A DNA stretch of 64,000 bases from Mytilus edulis. Lineage: Eukaryota > Mollusca > Bivalvia > Mytilida > Mytilidae. The position numbers were made by a program, and so were the translations under genes. The stretch is from contig NC_092346.1 in NCBI RefSeq assembly GCF_963676685.1, positions 89,748,255 through 89,812,254 of the forward strand. The letters are read 5' to 3'. Numbering within the stretch: the first letter of the stretch is position 1; each line of letters starts with the position of its first letter. A model generated the notes under the pieces. It was not told the DNA's origin, searched no databases, and saw nothing but the letters and a program-made list of their open reading frames with translations. Shown here in pieces: positions 45,456 through 56,480 of this stretch.

Positions 45456-46388
45456 TTTTCTCGTGACATGAAGTAATACAGATTGTTTGATAAAGTGATA
45501 TAAAGTTTTCGATATTCTAATGTAGATTTCCTTGTTCTATTTGAACACCCCAAAAAATCACGTGATCCCTCATTGACACACCTCAAGTATTGCAATTAAG
45601 CTCAACCATTACCAAGATTTTTAATACTGATAGAATTAAGGAACATTTCCCTTTAATGTATGGTAAAGACAATAAGGATAAAGTTTTGTTTTAAAAGATA
45701 CCGTATGCATGCATCATTTTAAAAACATTGGAAGACATTTGTATTAATCTAATGGAAATCTAAGACGTATTGTTATTTCTACAAACTAGCACTCTCGAAA
45801 ATTAGCAAAATAAAATTACAATTTGTTATATCAACAATATAAAAAATGCAATGTCTGAAATTTCTTTAAATTACATTACATTTTATAACTAATTTAGAGT
45901 TACAATGCAAATTTGTATGAATCCGAACTGCAGTGGAAGACTATATAATAGAATCAGCACATGTTCGTTGCTCTATGTACTCAGAGCAAACAAGGGTAGA
46001 TATTATTCAATTGAAAATTTAGTTTGAATAATTAAATTACTTGTAGAAAGTCTCGGTATTTTTATTGAATTATAAAATCGTATCTCCATCAGCACAGTAA
46101 GCAGGAGATGTAGACAGATAGTATTAAAGCAACGACAAACAGAAAACCTAATTTATTTTAACATGAGGTGCATAATTAAATAAACACAAAACATTCTTCT
46201 TTCCTGAAATGCAACATGACAGTATCAATGTCTGATCTACTTTATCTGTAACTCGTCTTTGTAGCATTCAGGAGTACATTTATTTTTGAAATGGCGAAAT
46301 TAATTTCATACTGCATACAACAATTAATTATAACCATGCTTTACATTTAATACCGTTTGAGTGCAATTATGGTATACACAATAAATGA
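45456..46388. other. AT-rich intergenic sequence, nothing recognised
   Basis: No coding potential or clear repeat seen. Confidence 0.4.
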
Positions 46389-46900
46389 ATGGAAGCATTA
46401 AATACAATTGGAATCTTTGAACTAATAAAATTGAGAATGGAAATGGGGAATGTGTCAAAGAGACAACAACCCGACCAAATAAAAAACAACAGCAGAGGGT
46501 CACCAACAGGTCTTCAATGTAGCGAGAAATTCCCGCACCCGGAGGCGTCCTTCAGCTGGCCCCTAAACAAATATATACTAGTCCAGTGATAATGAACGCC
46601 ATGCTAATTTCCAAATTGTACACAAGAAACTAAAATTAAAATAATACAAGACTAACAAAGGCCAGAGGCTCCTGACTTTGGACAGGCGCAAAAATGCGGC
46701 GGGGTTAAACATGTTTGTGAGATCTCAACCCTCCCCCTATACCTCTAACCAATGTAGAAAAGTAAACGCATAACAATACGCACATTAAAATTCAGTTCAA
46801 GAGAAGTCCGAGTCTGATGTCAGAAGATGTAACCAAAGAAAATAAACAAAAAGTCATTTCTAAATTCATAATTCTCACGAACATCCATAATAATACAAGT
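46389..46900 (-). repeat. Second dispersed repeat family
   Basis: TTGAGAATGGAAATGGGGAA, GGTCACCAACAGGTCTTCAA and GACAGGCGCAAAAATGCGGC mark a frequent mussel interspersed repeat (recalled). Its terminus is the inverse of the end at about 29130-29170. An (AC)n run lies at 46919-46934. Confidence 0.55.
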
Positions 46901-47109
46901 CCCTCTGATGAAATAAATAACACACACACACACATATTGTTTCTGTTTTTATTTATTATATTTAGAGCTTAATATTTAGTATTTAGTATAGACACTGGGA
47001 GATGTATATCGTTGAATACCTACTTTGACCTTTAGCTGTCTGTATGTTCTTTTTTTTTTGTGTCGTTTGGTAACGTTCCTATTGACATATACCATATATC
47101 CTTTTATAC

Positions 47110-47270
47110 ATAAAAAAAAAAAAGATGTGATATGATTGCAAATGAGACAACTCTTCACAAGAGACCAACTGACACAGAAATTAACAACTATGGGTCACCT
47201 AAGGCTTCAAAATTGAACAGAAATCATATCGCATAGTCATCTATAAAAGGCCCCGAAATCACAAATGTAA
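47110..47270 (-). repeat. Dispersed mussel-type repeat, reverse copy
   Basis: GATGTGATATGATTGCAAAT, ACTATGGGTCACCTAAGGCT and AAAAGGCCCCGAAATCA are inverse to 51340-51495. It lies just downstream of the kinase gene. Confidence 0.65.
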
Positions 47271-47416
47271 AACAATTCAAACGTTTAAATTGTGTTTGTC
47301 TTTGATATTCTCTATTAAATTTATCAACATTTTAAGAGTTTAAAGTTTGGCATATTGTTCAGACACTTATATAGTGTTGTAGTTCGTATGTTATATGTAC
47401 TTTGATTTGTGTCATT

Positions 47417-47422
47417 TTTATT
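47417..47422 (-). terminator. Candidate poly(A) signal of the kinase gene
   Basis: Minus-strand AATAAA about 50 nt past the kinase stop codon. Confidence 0.45.
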
Positions 47423-47472
47423 GTTTTTATATGTGTTATACATGTTACAAATAATATCAAAATACATTTGAG

Positions 47473-48732
47473 CTAATGACCATACACTGAAAATAAAATT
47501 TTCTGTATGTTAGATAATTGTTGTACAAGAACAGCAGCAGAAATATTTGACGTGTCAATTCGAGCTAATAAATCACTTACTTTTTCGCTTACACTACTAG
47601 GAAATAATTTAGGGTGCAATAATCGGCTTAGAAATAGCTTATTCATCATTTTCAAGTTATTTTTTGCATTCGATCCAATGCACAATCCCATATAGCATGG
47701 AAGATCAAATTCACATGTGGTACTCCTGGCTTTGGTTTCATTACCGTATTCGGTGTCTTGAGTATCATAATAAATGTCACAGGAAGGTTCTAGATTATCA
47801 ACATCATCTAAATCGATCATCTTGATTGAACTGTTTACTAGAAGAAAATGGGTTTCTTTGAAGTCTCTAACTCTTAAAGATCCCAAAGGGGAATTGTCCA
47901 AATAAGATAAAAAGTCTGCAAGATCGATTGCGTGCTGAAGTCTACTACCGAAAGTGTTAAACTGTAAATTAGCTACGTTTAATCGCTTTCCATATTCATA
48001 CACTGCGGTGACGCCGTGTTCAGATAGGTCGGTACTATCAGTTTCTTCGCTCCTAACACAATATCCTAACAGTTTTATGAATCCCGGGTGATCCATTTGT
48101 TCTAGCAATAGAATTTCCTTCATCAACTTCATGTTGGGAAACATGAAGCATTCGTGTCTTTTGACTATATCTTCATCTGACAATTTTTGAAAACAGTTTC
48201 TAACGTCCTTTTGATGTCTAGTTACCATTTTTACCGCAATCTCTTGGCCGTGGTAATGACCTAAAAAAGCTTGTTTTGATACTCCGTGTCCGATCTTTTG
48301 TTTTAATGAAATCTTATTTATATTTGAACAGTTGAAAAGATATTTTGGTTTCACTATATTTGTTTCGATAGATGAGCGGTCAAATTTAGGTTTTTGCGCT
48401 TTTATTTTTTTTGGATGCACTATTTTATCCAATTCGTTCATGAAATTATTTTTATCTTGAAATACTGTATTTCGGTCCAATAAACTTTTGATGAGGGAAA
48501 GTAAATAGACTTTCTCCTGTTCCAGTTCGTCATATTTTTTAACCAATGATTGTAAGTACCGTGACATGTTTGTATCAGGTTTGGTATTTTTCAGTACGGC
48601 TGTCGAATATACGGTTTCACTTGTTGATATGTCTGTGTCTTCGCAGAAGTTATCAATAACACGGAACATGATGGACAGGTATACTATCATAGGCACAAAA
48701 ATCAGAGACAACTTCATGTAACGTCTATCCAT
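47473..48732 (-). CDS. PKDCC: PKDCC/VLK-like secretory-pathway protein kinase, intronless
   Basis: 419 codons in one exon. Residues 6-24 are a hydrophobic signal-anchor. The stem (about 25-130) has a short coiled-coil stretch. The kinase domain follows: glycine-loop-like IGHGVSKQAFLG (147-158), ATP lysine K168 in IAVK, and HPGFIKLLGYC. A SPLGSLRVRDF segment holds catalytic D290, and DLDD (307-310) stands in place of DFG. FDLPC...GLC and NNLKMMN match the C-terminal part of vertebrate PKDCC (vertebrate lonesome kinase), a secreted tyrosine kinase for extracellular proteins. Human PKDCC is about 493 residues, so the C-terminal cysteine-rich tail is absent here. In-frame stops (TAA, TAG, TGA) lie within 40 nt upstream, and the ATG context is strong (AAG ATG G), which fixes the start. 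Either an ancestral single-exon paralogue or a retrocopy; the intact frame argues for function. Orthology to PKDCC within the family is less certain than membership. Confidence 0.85.
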   Translation of the reverse strand: MDRRYMKLSLIFVPMIVYLSIMFRVIDNFCEDTDISTSETVYSTAVLKNTKPDTNMSRYLQSLVKKYDELEQEKVYLLSLIKSLLDRNTVFQDKNNFMNELDKIVHPKKIKAQKPKFDRSSIETNIVKPKYLFNCSNINKISLKQKIGHGVSKQAFLGHYHGQEIAVKMVTRHQKDVRNCFQKLSDEDIVKRHECFMFPNMKLMKEILLLEQMDHPGFIKLLGYCVRSEETDSTDLSEHGVTAVYEYGKRLNVANLQFNTFGSRLQHAIDLADFLSYLDNSPLGSLRVRDFKETHFLLVNSSIKMIDLDDVDNLEPSCDIYYDTQDTEYGNETKARSTTCEFDLPCYMGLCIGSNAKNNLKMMNKLFLSRLLHPKLFPSSVSEKVSDLLARIDTSNISAAVLVQQLSNIQKILFSVYGH

Positions 48733-50879
48733 CTTTGTTACACTCTGTTCTCACTAAGGAATTTATTTGAGTGATGAAGATATCCTAATATCAATGGTAA
48801 ATAAATCCTTTTATGTTTTAAATTAAATTTATAACCATTCTATTTCTGTAACGATTTGAGCAAATCATCATCAGTATCAGTTGTATGCTTTCAAATTCAA
48901 AAAGAATGCAACACTGTTTTGTTTGGTAAAAAAAATCCCAGTCAGCTAAGAGCTAATGGCGATTAAATTTGATTCCAATATTCCAAATAAGTGATTATAA
49001 AAAATCTACTATACACATTTGTCTATTTCCTTTCAAAGTCGTTTTAAGTACTATACTTTCGTCCAGAGTCTTTCGATAATGCGTCCGTAGACGATTCATT
49101 AAAAAAGATAATATGGCCGAATGAAGTACATGGCACATAATGTCCAATTACCCCAAAGTAAACGCCAATTTCTTATAATTATTTAGACTTTCTATAGCTC
49201 CGTCATTAATGATTGAGAACTGTTGTCTGAACAAATTAGTTTTTATCTTCTTTTGTCACTAAGATAGTTGATGATTTGTTTTAGACCATATTGATGGCAA
49301 TACCAATTCAATAATGCCAAGATGAATATTCCTTAAAGAAGAGGAAAATCACATTTATCTATGGAACATTGGTAAAGATGTTATTTCTTCGTCACCTGTT
49401 GTTTATAATAATGAAGTTATTGTAATCCCAAATAGAAGAAGACATGCGGCACTCTAGTATTATTATAAATTTCCCCCGTGTTATCAATCGATCTCGAACT
49501 TCTCTTATTACGACTTGACTTTGTTAATCAATTTCCAGTATGTCCGGAAAGCAAATTGTCTCCCAGATGTGGGAATGATAAAATTAATAAAGAGGAAAAA
49601 TATGCCCATTTCTTTTCCTAAAACTATGTAAAACAATTATACTATACATTAATGGATCTAATGTTCGGTATTCTCGGAGTCTATTATTTTCCAACACTTT
49701 ATGCCATAAATTTCAATTTATATCCAATTGTATCGTATTATCTTTATGTCTGTTGATGAATATCTTCGATTTTCTTCCCTGGAAATAAAAGGTGTTGATT
49801 AGGACTGACAGTCACGGTGCTTTGACAACTTTGTGTCTTGTTTCTAAGCTATTAGGCACAATTTAAAACAACTGCTATCCATGACATGATGATACAGCTG
49901 ATAATTTCGTGGGAGCTGTTGTGCTTAATTGTAGATTTGTCATTGTATAGAACTAAAGTACTAAATAGTTGAAGTGTAAGACAATATTTATAGTTTGCCT
50001 ATAATAGCTAACGGTTTTGAAATGTTTTATTTTGATCGATATAATATTTGAGTATTTTGTATAATGGATGCAACACATGTTCCTGTAAGATTTTAAGAAT
50101 ATAATCTATGATAAAAATCTCTTTTTTGTATATCGTTTTCTCTGGTAATTTTTACCGATGATTTACAGGGATGATATCCAATAAGAGCTCGTCTGACAAT
50201 TTTGGCCATGCAAACTTATGTAAGATCGTGTCATGCTAGTCATTTTTGCTTCTTTGAGTTTCTCTCTTTTTATTATAGTTTTCAAGATAATTTGCAAAAG
50301 AAAAAAATTCACGAGAAACACATAAAGTACCATAATTTTTTTAACAGTATAGAATTTTTCATCTCAAAGTATTATGGTACAGCGAATATTGAGTGAACAC
50401 TCTTCACTCAAGTTATTTGCTGGTCAAAAACTAACGCAAACTAAATTGATATTAGCATTTCGCCAGGAACACTGCCAAAACAAAGGTTCTGGTTTTAAAT
50501 CTACGGTATTTTTTGTATGTCTATTGTACTTTTTCTTATTGTGTAATTTTGATTCTGATTTAACCGCCGCCTATCTTTTCCGCTCGTTTCTGCACATTTT
50601 TCTTTTGGAGACTTTCGGGTTTCATACTTTAAAACACCCCCCATCTTGTTCCAGCAATGATCTGCTATACTCTTAGTTTGATAAGTTAAATTTTGAAAAT
50701 ACAGAATGAAATAAAGAGTTTTACTATCAATGACAAATGACCGAAATAATGTGTCGCTCCTATTAGAGTTATGCTTCTTGTTTTGCGAGGAATCATAACA
50801 CTGTTATAAATCTATCTACAAAGCTAAGCAGATTCACCCATCTGATGAGTTAAGCCTTTTTGACTGATTTTTATAGTTC
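48733..50879. other. Upstream region of the kinase gene, nothing else recognised
   Basis: AT-rich. Two short plus-strand frames (50202-50396, 50374-50676) lack recognisable domains and look incidental. No TATA box clearly placed. Confidence 0.4.
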
Positions 50880-51505
50880 GTTCTTATGTTGTACTGTATA
50901 ACCACTGTCTCAGGTTAAGGGGAGGGTTAGGATCCGCTAACATGTTTAACCCCGTCACATTCTGTACGTATGTGTCTGTCCCAAGTCAGGAGCCTGTAAA
51001 TCAGTGGTCGTCGTTTGTTGCTATGTAACATATTTGTTTTAAGTCCCATTTATGAGCATTATATTTTTTAGTCTGTGTGTCTTTTCGTCCGTTCGTTCGT
51101 CCGTCTGTCCCGCTTCAGGTTAAAATCTTTGGTCGAGGTGGTTTTTTTATGAAGACTTGAAACTTAGTACACATGTTCCCTATGCTATGCTCTTTCTAAT
51201 TTTAATGCCAAATTAGAGTTTTTATCCCCTTTTCACTGAACATAGAAAATGATAGTGCGGATGGGGTATCCGTGTACTATGATCACATTCTTGTTCTTTC
51301 ATTTTTTTGTACATAAATTAGGCCGTTATAGTTTTCTCGTTTCTTATTTCGGGGCCTTTAATAGTTGACTATGCGGTATGGGCTTTGCTCATTGTTGAAA
51401 GCCTTACGATGACCCATAGTTGTCAATTTCTGTGTCATTTGCTCACTTGTAGAGACTTGTCTCATTGTCAATCATACCACATCTTCTTTTTTATATTGAA
51501 AACAA
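50880..51505 (+). repeat. Dispersed mussel-type repeat interrupted by a nested insertion
   Basis: Left half (CTGTCTCAGGTTAAGGGGAG, CCCAAGTCAGGAGCCTGTAA) and right half (GCGGTATGGGCTTTGCTCAT to CATTGTCAATCATACCACAT) are one family copy split by the reverse repeat at 51048-51297. Confidence 0.7.
51048..51297 (-). repeat. Dispersed 'AAGAATGTGTCC' repeat, nested reverse copy
   Basis: Reads GTCCGTCTGTCCCGCTTCAG to GATCACATTCTTGTTC on the plus strand, the inverse of 42040-42333. It lies inside the repeat at 50880-51505. Confidence 0.85.
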
Positions 51506-52179
51506 AATAGAATTTTAGAGAACGGCTATTCTAACTAAAGAATGCTGTGTATTTCATTGAAGTTGAGGAAGATATTATATTAATATTAATAATATTATTA
51601 TATTAAAGGGAGATTATATGAGAACAACCCATCCCTCATTCATAAAATGACAAATCGATATTGCGTTTCCCAGTCTCGGTTGAACAACTTACTTAGGTAT
51701 GACAGTTAAATCATTAATAAAGACTACTTATATACCTGTTGGCCGTAACCTAAGACCATTTGGCCATTCATCACTTTTTTTGGCTAAGCTTTTTATGTCA
51801 TAGCAATCATCTAAGTAAATAGACGGAGGATAATTGATAATTGGATATTAATTCTCTGTGACAAAGTAAGGAATTACATAATGATGAGTACATCTTTAAA
51901 TATCACAATCATTTAAAATTCACGAATGATTATTTTTTACAGCAACAAAAAAAAATAGTTTAAACAAAATTGTGTTGATGGGTTGCGGGAATACATGTAG
52001 CATAAGTGGATAAATGCATGTTTGCAGCTTATTACATAAATTCGATATAATATGGACCCTTTTCACAATACTTGTGAAATAGTCAATGGGTTTTTTACGG
52101 TATGCTTCATTCAAAGTGGTGTACTTTGTGAAATAATACCACAAAACATTAATCGGAGATCGTATGATCTCCCTATTCA
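51506..52179. other. AT-rich intergenic sequence
   Basis: Contains a perfect AT palindrome near 51571-51606; otherwise nothing recognised. Confidence 0.4.
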
Positions 52180-52700
52180 AATGTTAAAGTCATATGAAAC
52201 GAGTGACCGGTGAAAAATAATGTTATACCAATTCTTGAACCAATGCATGCAAACATCATAAACTTAGTCTTCTGTGCACGATTTTATCATTTTTTTTTCG
52301 CATAAATTTCGTATAATCGTCAATTTTTTTTTCAATCGGTCAGTGTTGTTGTGAAAATATAACAGGTAATTAAAGTTCGTGTTTTGAAGCCGAAGTTTAA
52401 TGATTGTCACCTGTTTGTCAACAATTAAAAACAAGTATTGTACTTATAGATTATCGTTGGTTATCTCAATGAGATTGATTTTCTCGCTTGAGCCGGTCAC
52501 GGCGAAAGCGAGAAAAGCAATCGAGTTGAGTTGAACTATGATAATCTGTTTATCGCTATTTTACCTATGACTATGTCGTCAATTTCATTAGCAACGCCAC
52601 GTGGCTCCTTAGTTTCTAGCGATATTTTTCCATCTCAAGCATGTAGCATGATACAAAAATTATCATAAAAAAGATCACAGGAAAAATGCACAAAATAGCG
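52180..52700. repeat. Unclassified dispersed repeat
   Basis: Shares GTCATATGAAACGAGT and GAACCAATGCATGCAAA with about 43195-43320. It includes an imperfect hairpin (TTTCTCGCTT...AAGCGAGAAA, 52480-52520) and an ACGCCACGTGGCTCC segment. Confidence 0.35.
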
Positions 52701-53119
52701 ATAAAATCAGAAAATAGTTTATTTTAAGGACATCTTTGCGTATTGCGATCACCAGATTTTTACGAGATGGGTCACACTGAGGTCACTTTGCATACGGAAA
52801 ATATGTCAGGGAATTGCTGGAAGGAAGCAATTAAAATAAAGTAAATTTCTTCTAAATATGAACAAATTAAAGAATTTTCTTCAGAAAAAAAGTATATGTA
52901 CGTAAGTTTTATAATGAAAACTATCCATTGAGTTATAAAAAAACATATGCACTATTTTTTTTAATTTGAGGTTTCTTTTGACTTTAACCTACGTTACAAG
53001 ATTTCATTCAGTTATATTTCAGAGAAAAAGGATAAATACAGCATTTTTTTCAATTTCCAGTGATAGTTTCACAAGATTAAATTGTATGCAAATTGTTACC
53101 GAAAGCTGTGACATAGTCC

Positions 53120-53690
53120 ACTTACTGCCCTGAACCTTTATGGTATTTAGGTTCTGTTTTTTTATTTTGATTGGGTCCTGGTATCAAACATATTAGAGAC
53201 TTAGGGTCATTTGATTTAATGACTTTAGTTTATGACCTTGAAATTGAGGTCAAGGTCATAGGTAAATTTGACGTTCTAGATTATGACCTTTGCTTTAAAT
53301 TTCTCATGTATACATCATAAAGCCATAGGATGTGTATTAGGTTACAAGCCATGTGACCTTGAAAAAGCAAACTGGAAGTAAGGTTATATAAACCGGGAGT
53401 GGCTATTTTTTTACACTTATTTCATGTAAAAGTATATGAAACAATATATTTTTGTAAACAGTGACAAGTAAACTATCAAATAATACCAGAACTGACATTT
53501 TTCCAACCTGAAGTAAAAAATTACCTTCCTTATTTCATACAAATTGTACAGAAACCATGTTGTTAGAATCAATAGGCTTTCATTTAACACTGGAAATGAA
53601 ATAAAAAACCAAATTTTATTCTTTTCATATCAAAATAAATCATAAGAAGTGGAAAGACCTTCATTTGTTTTGAACTATTGGTTTTTAATT
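53120..53690. repeat. Dispersed repeat with GAGGTCAAGGTCA motifs, left part
   Basis: TTGAGGTCAAGGTCATAGG near 53252 recurs as related motifs at 55713, 56020, 56093 and 56364. The foldback element at 53724-55698 appears to lie inside this older repeat domain. Confidence 0.4.
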
Positions 53691-54245
53691 TTACTTTAAA
53701 CCAGATGCTCCGCAGGGCGCAGCTTTATACGACCGCAGAGGTTGAACCCTGAACGGTTGGGGCAAGTATGGACACAATATTCAAGCTGGATTCAGCTCTA
53801 AATTTGGATTGTGATTAAATAGTTGACACAGCATAGGTTTCGGACACAGAATGAATGTGGTCTAATGAACTTAAAATATTTTTTTTGCCTTTGAGCAATT
53901 CACTATGCTGTTGAATATTAATCTCTCAAAAAATGTTTGCAGAAATTTTCTTTTTATTTAAGAAATCTGAGATGAGAAAAATTTAACCCCCTTTCCCTTT
54001 TTCCAAAACTGATCTAAATTCAAATTTCTAATGGAGTTTGCAACAATAACTACTTATTTAAATACATCATAAAATATTAAAATGTAACAAAAGGTGCTTG
54101 TTATCACTGAATGGTAAAGATTGTTTTAATTTATCAGTTAGTAGTAAAAGTGAATATACATTGTTTATTGTATAAAACAATGATTTAAGTTGATTCAACT
54201 ACTATTCTGGACAAAGAAAGATAACTCCAATCAATTGAAAATTTC

Positions 54246-54416
54246 TTGTTATTGCACAATATTGTGCAATTAGATATTTCTTGCTATTGTGCAATATAGT
54301 GCTATTGAAAATATTTGATATTGCACAATACTGTGCAATTGAAGATTTCTTGCTATTGCTGCATACTGTGCAATTGAAAATTTCTTGCTATTGCACAATA
54401 CTTAATATAATAATTT
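54246..54416. repeat. Array of palindromic TTGCACAATATTGTGCAA units
   Basis: Four to five units of about 38 bp, each with GCACAATA(T/C)TGTGC hairpins separated by GAAAATTTCTTGCTATT. Confidence 0.8.
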
Positions 54417-54840
54417 TTCTTAAAATCAAACTAAGTTTAATTTTGGACCCTTTGGACTTTAATGTAGACCAATTTGAAAACGGGACTAAAAATTAAGAAT
54501 CTACATACACAGTTAGATTTGGCATATCAAAGAACCCCAATTATTCAATTTTTGATGAAATCAAACAAAGTTTAATTTTGGACCCCAATTTGGACCAACT
54601 TAAAAATTAGGCCAATAATAAAAAATCTAAGTACATTTTTAGATTCAGCATATCAAAGAACCCCAAGGATTCAATTTTTGTTAAAATTAAACTAAGTTTA
54701 ATTTTGGACCCTTTGGACCTTAATGTAGACCAATTTGAAAACAGGACCAAAAATTAAGAATCTACATACACAGTTAGATTCGGCATATCAAAGAACCCCA
54801 ATTATTCAATTTATGATGAAATGAAACAAAGTTCAATTTT
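54417..54840. repeat. ~130-bp tandem array inside the TIR element
   Basis: AAGTTTAATTTTGGACCC recurs near 54433, 54570, 54695 and 54829. Units share GGCATATCAAAGAACCCCAA. Confidence 0.85.
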
Positions 54841-55605
54841 GGACCCTTTGGGCCCCTTATTCCTAAACTGTTGGGACCAAAACTCCCAAAATCAAACCCA
54901 ACCTTCCTTTAGTGATCATAAACCTTGTGTTTAAATTTCATAGATTTCTATTTACTTTTACTAAAATTATGGTGCGAAAACCAAGAATAATGCTTACTTG
55001 GGCCCCTTTTTGGCCCTTAATTCCTCAACTGTTCAGACCTCAACTCCCAAAATCAATCCCAACCTTCCTTTTGTGGTCATAAACCTTGTGTTTGAATTTC
55101 ATTGATTTCTATTTACTTATACTAAAGTTGTTATGCAAACCAAGAATGCTTATTTGGGCCCTTTTTTGGCCCCTAATTCCTAAACTGTTTGAACTAAAAC
55201 TCCCAAAATCAATCTCAACCTTCCTTTTGTGGTCATAAACCTTGTGTCAAAATTTCATAGATTTCTATATACTTAAACAAAAGTTATGGTGTGAAAACCA
55301 AGAATGCTTATTTGGGCCCTTTTTTGGCCCCTAATTCCTAAACTGTTTGAACTAAAACTCCCAAAATCAATCCCAACCTTCCTTTTGTGGTCATAAACCT
55401 TGTGTCAAAATTTCATAGATTTCTATATACTTAAACAAAAGTTATGGTGTGAAAACCAAGAAAATGCTTATTTGGGCCCTTTTTGGCCCCTAATTCCTAA
55501 AATGTTGGGACCAAAACTCCCAAAATCAATCCCAACCTTCCTTTTGTGGTCATAAACCTAAATAGATTTCTATTCACTTTTACTAAAGTTAGAGTGCGAA
55601 AACTA
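54841..55605. repeat. ~157-bp tandem array inside the TIR element
   Basis: Five units. ACTCCCAAAATCAA recurs near 54887, 55042, 55199, 55357 and 55515. Shared blocks include CAACCTTCCTTTTGTGGTCA. Confidence 0.9.
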
Positions 55606-55699
55606 AAAGTATTCGGACGATGACGACGACGCAGACAACGACGCCAACGTGATACCAATATACGACCAAAATTTTTTAAATTTTTGCGGTCGTATAAAA

Positions 55700-56480
55700 A
55701 TGAATTACGAAGATGAGGTCAAGGTCATATGAACCATTCCAGAGAACAATCCACATGTATGGACCGTGCAAGGGATGAATAGCCAGTCAATTTCGTTTAA
55801 AACTTCCATTATCAGAGACATGTGCATTTTGCAATCATTCCATACACTAATTGATTGCAATATTACAAAAAACATACATACCCATGAAAACTCAAAATTG
55901 ACTTACGAGTTCATATTTCGCTGCTCTTTTACAGTGATACCATACACCAAATACAATTAACCTATTGCTTATTTTTCAGAGAAACAAGTCCAATTAAGAA
56001 ATTTGAAGACAATGAAAATGAGGTCAAGGCCAGATGAATCCTGCCTGTAAGACACGCAACCGTCATAATAATGTATGATTAACCAATGATGTCAAGGTCA
56101 AAAAACGCTGCCTGCCAGACAATAACTGACATATGTACTGTATCTTACAATCATTCTATACACCAAATATAGTTTGACTTTTTGTCCAAAGGTATTGGAC
56201 AAAGAGACCAAATCAGTATAAAACTTAATATTGACCAGTTAACCATGAAAATGTGGTCAGTCAGACATGTACACCTTAAAATCATTCCATACACCGAAAA
56301 AAGTTATTTCTGATAATAGTAATTTAGTATTTAAACTTCACCTTGATCACTGATCCATGAAATGAGGTCAAAGTCAGGTGAAACCTGCCTGAAGGAGATG
56401 TATACCTTGGAAGTAACCCATATACTAAATCTATTTATCCTATTACTCATAAGTGAGAAATTCACATGACTTTAAAGCAG
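55700..56480. repeat. Dispersed repeat with GAGGTCAAGGTCA motifs, right part
   Basis: Diverged, roughly 300-bp units containing ATGAGGTCAAGGTCAT, ATGAGGTCAAGGCCAG and CATTCCATACACC. AGGTCA AGGTCA direct repeats have zero spacing. Confidence 0.5.

Larger units (their letters stand above)
53724..55698. mobile_element. 1.98-kb TIR element with three internal tandem arrays
   Basis: TTTATACGACCGCA (53724-53737) and its exact inverse TGCGGTCGTATAAA (55685-55698) are the termini. There is no transposase. The interior runs from a unique segment (53738-54240) to a 38-bp palindromic array, a ~130-bp array and a ~157-bp array. It ends with GACGATGACGACGACGCAGA. I recall this as a very common bivalve repeat, usually found in intergenic and intronic DNA. 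Confidence 0.75.

Noticed and set aside
50202..50676. Two overlapping plus frames of 64 and 100 codons
   Set aside because: Hydrophobic, low-complexity translations of AT-rich DNA without homologues I recognise.
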